A DNA stretch of 64,000 nt, taken from positions 62,001 through 126,000 of the forward strand of contig NAJO01000074.1 of NCBI GenBank assembly GCA_002077065.1, read 5' to 3'. The notes beneath the pieces were generated by a model. That model did no database searches. It was given only the letters and a program-made list of their open reading frames with translations, and had not been told where the DNA came from. The stretch's first letter is position 1; every line of letters starts with the position of its first letter. The position numbers were made by a program, and so were the translations under genes. This document shows, piece by piece, positions 52,766 through 63,039 of the stretch. This DNA comes from Cryoendolithus antarcticus. Taxonomy: Eukaryota; Ascomycota; Dothideomycetes; Cladosporiales; Cladosporiaceae.

Positions 52766-54163
52766 TCACTCTAGCTTCACAAGCCAGCCGTCCCCTTCCC
52801 GCTCTCCCTTCGCGTTCAAGCCACCCCACAGCACAACGGTTTTCCCTGCTCCCTCCCCCTTCTTCAGTACATCGCACCCAAATCCAGCCCTCGGGCCAGG
52901 ATGCACCTTCCCTGATGTCCCACTCGGCATAGCTGTCAGATCAGGAGGTAAGACGATTACCTCTGCCCAGCCGTGCGTGCCGGTGTCTGCCTTGACAGCG
53001 CCACGGATGGCGTCCTTGATCGCTGCTGGGCGAAGAGCGTCGAAAACTTTTGACGCTGTTGTCACGGAGCCAGACGAGACAGGAGCCGGACCAGAAGGTA
53101 GCTGGAGTGTCCAGAGGTCAGGGAATTGCGTGGGTGCGTCTGTGGTGGTTGGATCCAATGCGGCGGGTTCGGAGGAAGTCGACTTCGCTGATGATGAGAG
53201 ACGGGACCCGAACATGTTCAGTAGGTAGAATCGGCCGTGTCCAGTTGTAATGGGGAGGAGGCCGGCTTGGATCCGAGGAGCGGGAGCGGGTGTGAGAGGG
53301 TTGGAGGGAAAGGTGGCACCAGTCCAACTCGGGGGAACAGCCGGATCGATCGAAGGAGGTATCTGGAGACTGTGAAGGGCGCCGCTTAGGCTACTCGTTG
53401 TTGTGGCGTAGGTCAAGAGATGAAGAGTACCGTCCGCGAAGCAGGCGTTGAGGCTGGGTTCCGGGCTGTCGGGCAGGCGAGTCCAGATTCTGTCGGCGTA
53501 GGAGAAGTGCCATACGTCTTTCAGTGCCGCGCTATCTGTCTTTCCGTGACCGCCGTAGAGTATGAGGCAGTTCCGGTGCTCGAAGAGCTTCCCATCTGCT
53601 CTCGCCTCAGGCACCTCACGGCTGGCGTCCTTCGGCTTAAGGACTTCCCACGCTGAATGAGCCGTGTTGAATAGCCAAATGTTCCCGCCTTCGTCAATGA
53701 CACGCCCATCAGCATCCACACCGCCAAATACAGCAACGCAGATATTGAGACCACAAGCAGCGTGCCGTGTTCGACCCACTGGCACGCCTCCAGCTCGGTC
53801 GCCGGGCTTCTCACCTCCAGTGCTCCCGATTTCAAGGGCAGGTAACAGAGCGTATGCAGACTCCGCTTTCTCTGTAGCAGTCTCCTCAGGTAGAAGATTG
53901 ATCACGTGCACATCATTACTCGCCACTTTATCCTCTCCGACTTCGCCACCAAAGATGTAAGCCTTGTGGCCCACAATCGTCAACGAATGATTTGATCGCG
54001 CGAGAGAAGCAGCAGTAGCATCATCTGGAGCGGAAGCAACTTGACTGAACGTCGCTTTCAGAGGTGCTGTAGGCTGAGCGACCATGTATGCTGCGAAGCC
54101 GGCTTGAGCTGTCGTTTCGACGGCTTCGAAAGCCAGGTAGGCTGCGCCTGCGACTTCTGCCAT
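52766..54163 (-). CDS. Kelch-repeat beta-propeller protein
   Basis: Single exon. The start is taken at 54163 (MAEVAGAAYLAFEAVETTAQ), giving 465 residues; an upstream in-frame ATG near 54286 would add ~41 less conserved-looking residues. Kelch units: SNHSLTIVGHKAYIFGGEVG, GRTRHAACGLNICVAVFGGV, LFEHRNCLILYGGHGKTDSA, and a last one with GPRAGFGCDVLKKGE then VVLWGGLNAKGE. The aromatic-plus-Gly-Gly spacing is typical of six-bladed propellers; the later blades are degenerate. No BTB, F-box or enzyme domain and no signal peptide, so probably a cytosolic scaffold; the partner is unknown. Confidence 0.82.
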   Translation of the reverse strand: MAEVAGAAYLAFEAVETTAQAGFAAYMVAQPTAPLKATFSQVASAPDDATAASLARSNHSLTIVGHKAYIFGGEVGEDKVASNDVHVINLLPEETATEKAESAYALLPALEIGSTGGEKPGDRAGGVPVGRTRHAACGLNICVAVFGGVDADGRVIDEGGNIWLFNTAHSAWEVLKPKDASREVPEARADGKLFEHRNCLILYGGHGKTDSAALKDVWHFSYADRIWTRLPDSPEPSLNACFADGTLHLLTYATTTSSLSGALHSLQIPPSIDPAVPPSWTGATFPSNPLTPAPAPRIQAGLLPITTGHGRFYLLNMFGSRLSSSAKSTSSEPAALDPTTTDAPTQFPDLWTLQLPSGPAPVSSGSVTTASKVFDALRPAAIKDAIRGAVKADTGTHGWAEVIVLPPDLTAMPSGTSGKVHPGPRAGFGCDVLKKGEGAGKTVVLWGGLNAKGEREGDGWLVKLE

Positions 54164-54801
54164 GGCTTTGCGTGGGTCGATGGAAGAAAATGAGATCTCG
54201 TCGAAATGGAGACCAATGGTTGCGAGACCGAGGACGTCGAAGTGGATGCTGGAGGACGTGTGCCCTTGAAGGTGACGTCTAAGCATGATCAAACTAATTC
54301 GTCCACCACTTCATTTTCCCATCCTCACCTACATGTACCTTGGTTCATCAATGGCATTCACATGATCACCATGCCCAGCAACATGTCGCCTACTCACGTG
54401 TCACGAGTGCGTTGGTCGCCTGTAGTGCAGCCGTCGCACCTGTACCTGCGTTCACCCTCTTACAAGCACCCATCAAGTCCTACCATGGGTTACGAGCACG
54501 AAGCTTGCCAAGCAGGTACATGTACCTCCTTGCCTCACCTCAAAGGAGATTGTAAGGGAGAATGATGTAGGTCTTGCATTCCGATGTCTCTTCCTCAAGT
54601 TTGCTCTCCTCGTCAATTCGCTTCATCAGGAAAGACAAGACAACTTCACGCACTTTCCCTGTCATCACAGGCACTCAAGAGCTACTCACACTCACTTCGA
54701 TATCACACTCGTTCAATTACCGCTCGTCAAATCCGCTCGCCATCTTCGTCTGCAACGAAATCGCTCGTCGAATCCTTAGCATACATTGTAGCGAAGCCAA
54801 G
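54164..54801. promoter_or_regulatory. Divergent promoter, kelch / secreted-protein genes
   Basis: About 0.64 kb between the two divergent starts. The last ~200 bases before 54802 are T/C-rich and look like a leader. No site was assigned. Confidence 0.5.
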
Positions 54802-55389
54802 ATGCTGTCCATCGCGTCCTTCACCTCTATAGCTTTGCTTATAGCGTCTGCACTTGCTTCCCCCCTCAATGTTTTAGAGAAGCGGAACGTTGGTGGCGTG
54901 CGACTTTGCGATCAAATCAATTGGCAAGGTGACTGCTGGTACGGCATCTTGCCGATCAACACGTGTATCAGCTTGAACAGCTTGTGAGTGTCTTGAAGAT
55001 GACAGGGTGAAGAGCAGAGTTTCGAAGACTAACGCTTTACTGTAGCGCTGGCAAGACTCTCTCCTTCCGCCCTGACGATGCTACAGAGTGCTTCCTCATG
55101 CAGTACGTCCTTCTGACTACACCTCCCCCCTTCCCCATGTGCTTTCGCCCTGCCCCGCTCACTCCTCCCCTTGAACCGACCAGCCGCTAATGACTGCCTC
55201 AGAGGCCGCTGCGACGCTTCCAACTCGTATGCAGACTTCACCTCTGCTTCTTCAGGGACCAATGATTTGAGCGTATTGTCCTGGATCGCGAAGACGGAGA
55301 GCTTCATCTGTTTCACGGAGGCAACGACGGCTAGGGAAAAGATGAGGGTGCTTGAGAGGATTAGGGTGAGGATTGGTGTGCCGGCATGA
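54802..55389 (+). CDS. Small secreted cysteine-containing protein
   Basis: Three exons: 54802-54983, 55046-55102 and 55203-55389; 141 residues. Introns of 62 and 100 nt have gtgagt..tgtag and gtacgt..ctcag ends, and both junctions keep frame. The N-terminus MLSIASFTSIALLIASALAS is a clear signal peptide, and NVLEKR just after it is a likely Kex2 processing site. The mature part has six cysteines (VRLCDQ, GDCWYG, NTCISL, TECFLM, GRCDAS, FICFTE). The WxGxC...NxC...GPD/RPDD-like spacing resembles the crystallin-like small secreted proteins common in filamentous ascomycetes. The last ~20 residues (REKMRVLERIRVRIG) are basic and may belong to a wrongly read 3' end. Could be an effector or wall protein; that is inference. 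Confidence 0.75.
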
Positions 55390-55644
55390 AGGATAGGGTG
55401 ACGGCCTGATGGCTTCGCGAGATGCGCGAGGGAGATGGAGACGAAGCGAGGTCTCACAGAGCCGACGTTCGGCAGCTGGGAAGGTGATGTAATGCTGGGC
55501 TGCGACCAGAGATTCCGCCGAAGTAACCAGGTAAGGCGGATCGGTGGCTAGCGATCGACCGTTGGGTATTTTCATGCGCTTTAGTAGTGTAGCTACGAAG
55601 CACATCTTTGTAGGATATCTTACATGCTCTCATGTTCAGCATAT

Positions 55645-57221
55645 TTAATCGCCCCTCTTTTCCTCATACCGATCAGCCTCGTACCTCTTCCCTCTGAATC
55701 CCCACACACCCCAGTTCCCAGCACTCACATCACCGGGATCCAGATCATTGACCTCCCATCTCAGACTTCTGAAGCGATTCTCCCCCGGCTCAAGCAAGAA
55801 GTCTACTTCTCCGCCACCCTGCTCCTTGACCCAGTCAATATCCCGCTGCATGTCGAATTCCGTGTACCCTGTACATATCACTGGGATCTTAGTGTCTAGC
55901 AGTATAGGCAATGTTGGAGCCCAAGAAGCTGATGAAGCGGGATGTCCAAGTCCAGGGTGGAACAGCACAAAGGCGTCGAAGTAAGGGTCGTAGGGAGCAA
56001 AATGCTGCGCTTGGTGTAGCGCCTCGAAGACAGTAGCGTATGTGCTGATTTTCATCTGACCTCCTAGCCGATCCTCCACTACGGCTGAGAAAGGATTGCC
56101 TGGTGTTGGTGGCGGTGCAACGTCATCTGGTCTGTTTGCTAGGGCTTCGGGGCCGATGAAAATCAGGTGGAAGGCTACGCGAGGGAAGAGATGCGAGAGC
56201 TGTAGCCAGACTTCGCGGGGAAGAGAAGACTCGGCACGTGCACCTAGTATGAAGAGGCGAACTGGTGGCGGGTTCGGCCGAAGACCAGCGATTGTGATGC
56301 CTGCTCCTGTGCGAGGTGGATGGAGGGTATACCGTAGAGCTACGCAAGTTGTCAGCACTCAATGGTCCGGGATCTACACTCGAGCAATGATGACATACCG
56401 CTTAAAGACCTCAGCCCCTCAGATGTCAATCTCCCGTTCCTCTTGATACTATACGGACTCAATTCGTGCAGTATACTCCCGATCGTGATCGGATATGTCA
56501 ACAGCCTCGTGACCTGCCTCATACTCCTCTCATCATTGACCGCCGTAAATTCTCTCGTGAACAGCAACGTATCCCAGTTTTGCATATTGATCTGTGCCTC
56601 CTCTATACTTGCGTCCGGGTACTCAAACTCCGGGAAGAACCTCCCCGAATGCAAGTCATGGTCGTCCTCGTTGATTTGTCGTAGCAAGTCGCAGATCTCT
56701 AGATGCTGGTCGTAGGTATCTGCGAAGTGGGCCTCGGAGCAGGCGACTGGTATGCCGCAGTCCGGGCACTCGTGGCGGACATGTGCCGGGGGAAGTGTTG
56801 AAGTCGCAGCTGCTCTCGGAGAGGATGGGAGGTGCGTCGGCTGGTGCTCCGGGTGAGGACAGTAGGCATTCTGGCGCATCACAGCCGCCCGTTGGCGGAT
56901 GGTAGGTATGGGCGAGTTCGTGAAGGAGTGGAATAGGTCATCGGTGCGGAGGTAGGTCTGCTCTCTTGAAGGTTGCTGGCGAGATGCGGCGGAGGAGGGT
57001 GGAATGTAGGGCAGGGAAGGCTCTGTCCTAGACGCAGACTCGACATGTTGCGGCCCCCTCTGGCGAACGGAGCTATGCAATTTGCGTGCAGACGACTGGG
57101 GAGGTATGGGCTGCTTCACAGCGGAGGAGTGGAATGATCGGCGTGCAGCGGTGGTGGCGGTGGGGGTGGGCGGTGCGGCCAGGCGCAGGCATTGCGAGCA
57201 GATTCGTTTGGAAGCCATCAT
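55645..57221 (-). CDS. MSS51: Mitochondrial translation factor Mss51
   Basis: Promotes COX1 mRNA translation and Cox1 assembly in mitochondria. Two exons, 57221-56399 and 56339-55645, with a 59-nt intron (gtatgt..gcgtag) that restores SLSALRYTLHPPRTGAG; 505 residues from the first of two adjacent ATGs. The N-terminus is a basic presequence (KRICSQCLRLAAPPTPTATT, ARRSFHSS). A zinc-finger-like block follows: HECPDCGIPVACSEAHFADT and QHLEIC. Conserved Mss51 segments are SGRFFPEFEYP, NWDTLLFTREF and RLLTYPITIGSILHELSPY. CP dipeptides (YCPHPEH, ECPDCG) recall the heme-responsive CPX motifs known in yeast Mss51. The second exon matches the downstream Mss51 domain. Divergent from RSE1. Confidence 0.92.
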
Positions 57222-57733
57222 GGAGCTGATGCTAGTCCGTGATATCCAATACTTGTTCTCGTCGACAGTTGGATCTATATTCGAGGTCATCGTCATTACC
57301 GAATCGGGTGCACTTCCGAAGCTACTAGCGTCGAGATTCTTCAACTTCACCTCGAATAGCTTGACAACACTCGCAACACTAACCTCCAACGGCCCTTGAA
57401 TATCCTCGGACTTCGAACAGCGAATGTGATTTGCTCCATTCAGATCTTCTACGCAGCTTTATCGCCTACCCGATCCACTGGTCACGCGTCAGATCCTTTC
57501 CGGAGAATTCGGCGCGAAGCCGTCGAGGTCATATCGCAAACGGCACCACCGGGGGCCTTGATCACAGCCAGAGTGCGTCGCTGCACAACCGTAGCGACAA
57601 CGACAATTTTTCGTTACTAGCGTTTGCGGTAATCTCGACTGCGATATCGACTTCCATCTTGGCGCGGTGGCGCGCGGCTGACGGTTGAGCCCAAGTCGGG
57701 GGCGACGCTCGTGATCGGTTCTCCACCGCTACC
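57222..57733. promoter_or_regulatory. Divergent promoter, MSS51 / RSE1
   Basis: A 512-bp spacer between start codons. No ORF of interest; a shared promoter is inferred. Confidence 0.5.
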
Positions 57734-60700
57734 ATGGCGAACACGCAAGCCACTCAGGCATTCTACTCGATCACGCTGGAGCCTGGTAGCGCACCTACAG
57801 CAGCATGTATGTGCAGTGTACTGCCCGCTCAATCGAAGGAGCAGCAGATCTTCGAAGCGCGAGGCGAGCGCGTTTTCCTACGTCGGCTGGTGATCGATGG
57901 CGAAGATGTCAAGGTCGAGACGATGGTCGAGCACGACACGTTCAGTATCGTGCGAGGTGTTGGATCTTTTCGTATTCCCGGAATGAAAGAAGGTACGTCC
58001 TCCCCTGCAAGTGTAGTGCTCGAGATGCATAGTGATGGAGTGCCGCTCATAGCCTCAGTTGTACCTGAAGTCTGCAATGCCCAGCGAAGAGTGACCATGA
58101 AGCCTTTAACGGCTGCATGCGCACACTATCTCGCAACGCAGCTTGAGTAGGCTCTCCATCATGTGTGCATGCTCTCGACACTAGGTATGTGATTTCAAAT
58201 GCTAATCGTTCCCAGATCTGCTCACAATTTCCTCCGACTCTGGCCGAATGTCAATGTTGAGGTACCTTCCCGAGAAGAACAAATTCGAGCGCATACACCT
58301 AGAGACGTTCGGCAAGTCGGGCGTTCGTCGCACTGTGCCGGGCCAATACCTAGCAGTCGATCCGCGCGGTCGCTGTCTGATGATGGCTTCGGTCGAGAAG
58401 AACAAAGTCGTCTACATCTTCCAGCGCAATTCAGACGGTGAGATCAACATCTCTAGTCCACACGAAGCGAACCAGATGAGTGCTTTGTGCGTCGATGTTT
58501 GTCCCCTCGATACTGGCTGGGAGCACCCAGTCTTTGGAGCGCTTGAAATCGACTACAGTGCGGTTGAGAGTGATCCCTCAACTGCCGAGCGACCCGAGAA
58601 GCACCTGGTGTACTACACAGTCGACCTTGGACTGAATCACGTCGTGCGCAGCTGGAGTGCTGACGTCGATCCCACTGCAAACAAGCTCTTCACTGTTCCT
58701 GGTGGCGCAGAGGGTCCATCTGGTGTCATAGTATGCGCAGAAGGCAGGCTCTATTACAAACACAACAATCATCCAACGATGAGCATTGCAATCCCAACTA
58801 GAGGTGGCTCGCTCGAGCAGGCTCGGAACCGTATCATCGTGTCAGGCTGCATGTTCTCGAACAAGAGCAAGCGGACATTCTTCTTCCTACTGCAGACCGA
58901 CGACGGTGACGTCTTCAAGCTCTCGATGCAAGTCGAAGTTGACCAAGAGCTGCAACAAGTCCAGTCAATGACCTTGAAGTACTACGAGACGCTTCCTGTT
59001 GCGCGGGAAATGCTCCTGATCAAGAAGGGCTACATCTATATCGTGGCTGAGAGTGGCCCCAGCAAAATGTATCACGTTGACAGTCTTGCTGACGACGAGG
59101 ACGAGGAGCCAGAGAACACATTCACTTCATCCTCTCTGGCTGAGCACGATGAGCCACTGGAAGTTGTCACGTTCCACCCTCGACCCGAGATGCAATTCCT
59201 CACTCACACTGTGGATGTGCCTGCACTACACCCACTGATACGTACCAAAGTCGATAACCTTACGAATGAAGACACACCCCAGATCTATGCGATACAAGGC
59301 CGAGGCGACAAGTCGGTCTTCAAAACGATCCGGCATGGCATGTCAGTGAGCGACGCAGTTGAGAGCTCACTCGGCAATGTGCCATACGAGCAAATCTGGA
59401 CTATGAAGCGCCAGGAAGGCGACCAGTTCCACTACTACATCTTGCTGAGCAGTTCCTATACTGACAAGACTACTGTGCTGGGCATTGGGGAGGAGGTCGA
59501 GAGCCTAGACGATACCGCTTTCTTGACAGTTCGAGCCACGATCTGCGCAGCACAAATGGGCGACAACGCTCATGTTCAGGTCCACGCTCGCGGTGTTCGC
59601 ACGATACAGGCCAGTGGAGCTGTAGTGGAGTGGCCAGCACCTACGCACCGTACGATCGTCGCGGGATCTGCCAATCAGCGGCAGCTTTTGCTAGGCCTGA
59701 GCTCAGGCGAGTTGGCTTTCTTCTTCATGGACCAGAGCGGTGCGCTTAACGCACTTGAGGAGTATCCGGAGATGAGTGACAAAGTCACAGCTATCGGCAT
59801 CGGACCCACACCGAAGGGACAGATGCAGGCTCGATACGGTGTCGTCGGCTGCGAAGATCGAACCATCCGCGTCCTGTCCACCGACCTCGAGACTCCGCTT
59901 GAAGCACGTAGTGTGCAGGCTTTGTCTGATGTTCCTGTCAGCATCGAGGTCGTCACTATGCTCGATCCGGACACCAACAGCAGCGTCGACTTTGTGCACA
60001 TTGGCCTCAAGTCTGGGCTGTACCTTCGCGCTATCATTGATGAGGCGACCGGCGAGCTGTCAGATGTGCGGACCAAGTTTCTCGGGCACAAGCCAGTACG
60101 CATCTTTCCGGTGGAGGTTCATGGCCAGCCTTGCATCATGGCTTGCTCATCGAGACCTTGGCTTGGGTATCACCACCCCGTCACGAAGCAATACACGCTC
60201 ACGCCACTGGTGACGAGTCCGCTTATCGCTGTACGTCCGTTCATCAGCGAGCATCTGAATGGGCTGTGCGGTATCGCGGAGAGCGATCTGAGGTATGAGA
60301 AATCAAAGAACGATTATGACAATGTGCATTCGCTGACTTCGTACAGAATCTTCAGCGAGCCAGAGCTAGGTGGCCGCTTCGTCTCCGAAGACATCGCCCT
60401 CCAGTACACCCCTCGTAATTTTGCTCGCAATCCCTGGTATCCCATCTTCTACACCATCGAAGGCGACGCCAATACTATGAGTCAAGCCACAATCAAGACC
60501 ATTCAAGAGCAAGCCAATGGTGCCGCGCGTCCTCCCGTCGGCCCACCCCGAGCAGCCTCCCACTGGGCCTCCTGCATCCAAGCCCTGGACCCCATAACCT
60601 CCAAATCCATAACCTCTACCATCCACCTCACCGACAACGAGACAGCTCTCTGCTGCGCCTGCGTGCCCTTCGAGTCCCGCGACTGGGAAGTCTACCTCGT

Positions 60701-61673
60701 AGTCGGCACAGCGCAAGATCTCAACAATTCTCCCATGAAGACTACCTCATCACAGGCTACGCCCGCCTATCAGTCCCGTGGAGGTGGTTTCTTGCACGTC
60801 TACAAACTCGTGGACGAAGGTAAGACGCTGCAATTCGTGCATAAGACCCGTTTCGCAAACCCAATCTCCGCTCTCACGCCTTTCAAAGGTCGCGTAGCAG
60901 TCGGTGTGGCGAACGAGCTCTTCATCTACGACATAGGCTCCACAGCCGTGCTCCGCAAGTCCCGCGGCATAGTCGTACCAAACACCATCACATCTCTTGA
61001 AGCCTCTGGCGACCGCTTAGCAGTGGCCGACGTAGCCGAGAGTGTGACCTTCGTGGTCTACAAAGCGAAAGCCAATCGCATGATCCCTTTCGCGGACGAT
61101 GTGATCCAGCGCTGGACCACGGCAGCGACGCTGGTAGACTACGAGACTGTGGCCGGAGGCGACAAATTCGGCAACCTATGGCTACTGCGCTGTCCCGAGC
61201 AGGCTTCCGCTGAGGCCGATGAGGACGGCATGAATGGCTTCATCGTCAACGAGCGGAGTTACATGGGCGGCGCACCTTATAAGCTGGACCTGAGGGCTCA
61301 CATCTTCGTCAACGACATACCCACCTCCATCCAGCGCACTCCTCTGGTAGCAGGAGGCGCAGACGTGCTGTTCTGGAGCGGGCTGGGTGGTACGATGGGG
61401 ATCCTCGTACCCTTCATCTCGCGTGAGGACGTGGCGTTCTTCACTTCGCTCGAGCAGGCGCTGAGGAGCGAAGAGGCGGTGCTGACGGGGCGGGATCACC
61501 TGATGTTTAGGGGGTACTATGTGCCTGTGAAGGGCATCGTGGATGGAGATTTGTGTGAGCGCTTCTTAGGGATGGGCCTCGAAGGGAAGCAGAGGGTTGC
61601 TGCGGAGGTTGAGAGGGAAGTGAGGGAGGTGGAGAAGAAGGTTTTGGAGATGAGAGGGCGGGTGGCTTTCTAG
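57734..61673 (+). CDS. RSE1: Splicing factor 3B subunit Rse1 (SF3B3/SAP130)
   Basis: Large WD-like beta-propeller subunit of the SF3b complex in U2 snRNP, needed for branch-site recognition. Two exons: 57734-57992 and 58216-61673 (1238 residues). Donor GAAG|gtacgt and acceptor cccag|AT join GMKE to DLLTISSDSGRMSMLRYLP in frame. The intron is 223 nt, longer than most here. Conserved segments: QAFYSITLEPG, KEQQIFEARG, HDTFSIVRGVGSFRIPG, FERIHLETFGKSGVRR, GQYLAVDPRGR, LGLNHVVRSW, DGPSGV-like EGPSGVIVCAEG, SRPWLGY and GRDHLMFRGYYVPVKGIVDG near the C-terminus. Usual length for the family; no frame break. A second ATG-led frame at 58248 is only exon 2 read without splicing. Confidence 0.96.
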
Positions 61674-61997
61674 GTGATTGTACTGAAGTGGATGGAGATA
61701 GTGACGCTTGTTGACGCTTGGAACACTGTCAGGATTGACGGACGCTGCACATGGCAAGCAGCAGCGTCCCCGGTGTATTGATCGCGCGTAGCGCAAGACA
61801 GATAGCAAATCAATTTGCGGAGATGGACACGTGGTCGCTGCCTCACTCCTCGCCGCGGGCTTCATAGCCGGCCGTCTGCACGCCGTATCCGTGGGAGTCC
61901 GGTGAGAGCAAGACAATCGCACTGTCTCTCCCGCTCGCCTGATCCCACTCGCTGAGCGAAGCTTCGCATGGGAGGCTGTCGCAGCCCTCCTCTGATG
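61674..61997. other. 3' flank of RSE1
   Basis: About 0.3 kb without recognised features. Confidence 0.45.
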
Positions 61998-62324
61998 CTA
62001 GTCCTCATAATCCAATCCGCCGAAGAGATAGTAGAGCACTTCCATCATCTCCCGACTTGGTAATTTGGACTCCTCGTCGTCGATCCATTCGATTCGTCTG
62101 ACAATATCATGGTGACCGATGCTAAGCGGACCAGCATGTAATTCTGATTGCAGGTATATCGTTCTGGGCAAAGCCTGGCCACCTGTGAGATCCAGTCGTA
62201 TCGTAGTAAGGTCTGGCGGCTGTCGTCGTGACGAAGGGAATGACGCCGATAAGGACGTGCAAGAAGAGCATGCCTGTCGCGGGGAAGGTCGATGCCGAGT
62301 GAGTTTGCGATTGTGGCGAGGCAT
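61998..62324 (-). CDS. Possible small protein of unknown function
   Basis: A 108-codon ORF starting MPRHNRKLTRHRPSPRQACS. The second half looks protein-like (GGQALPRTIYLQSELHAGPL, HDIVRRIEWIDDEE, MMEVLYYLFGGLDYED) while the first half is low-complexity Arg/Ser. An overlapping ORF in another frame covers the same DNA (62045-62359), so the true frame or an upstream splice is uncertain. It could be the last exon of a gene whose other exons I could not place, or chance. Confidence 0.3.
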   Translation of the reverse strand: MPRHNRKLTRHRPSPRQACSSCTSLSASFPSSRRQPPDLTTIRLDLTGGQALPRTIYLQSELHAGPLSIGHHDIVRRIEWIDDEESKLPSREMMEVLYYLFGGLDYED

Positions 62325-62359
62325 TGTTGCAAACCGGTCTGTTGAGCTGTTGCGGTCAA

Positions 62360-63039
62360 ATTCAGGGTAGTGAGGCTCCTTAAAGCGCTAGGCTAGGTTC
62401 AAAACAGTCCTCTGGTCATTCTATCGTGAAATGTGGGAATAGCAACGTAAGGAAATCATGTGAGCGCTATCTGTTTAATAATGCAGCAAGAAATTGAAGA
62501 TAGATACTCATGCGCTGCTCATACGAGTTCCGTGACACGAGCATACTCATCGATGGCGCCTCCAGTCACATGGCCATTTCCCTTTGCAAAGCCGTACGTA
62601 TGCGCACTGTCGCCTTCAAGATGAGTCTTGTAGGTGCAAAGTCTGTGTCGGCACGAAGTCTGACAGAGTGAAGTGACTCACTTCGCAGTCTTGGCATTCC
62701 AAATGCTCACCGTGAACGACTCTCGAAACCAACTCGAATTGCTCCAAACTGCAGAAGGTGACCAATGAGTTGAGAAGTGAGTGAGGAGAGTAGCTCGAGT
62801 GTATGCATCTATACACCATCTCTAAGACGCGAGGCTCGAGCGCCTCTTCCGCTCATAGTATACCCAGAATGAACATATATGCAACTTCCTCCAAATCGCC
62901 TTCAGGCCCACCTCGCGAGCCCTGATAGCAAGGCAGAGGCTAGGCATGGTCATGCAAAGGGGTATAGCCACGATCCCATCTTGCCCTCCATCCTCGACGC
63001 AACTCCCCCCGTCGACTTTATCGGAGAAAGACCTGCGTC
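62360..63039. other. Intergenic spacer
   Basis: About 0.7 kb with short ORFs only; should contain the 3' UTR of the gene at 63040. Confidence 0.45.

Noticed and set aside
55645..56358. Independent 237-residue protein
   Set aside because: It is the second exon of MSS51; splicing at 56399/56339 restores the family sequence.
58248..61673. Separate gene starting at the ATG at 58248, and a separate small gene at 57734-58150
   Set aside because: Both are parts of RSE1; splicing 57992 to 58216 gives a continuous, well-conserved protein.
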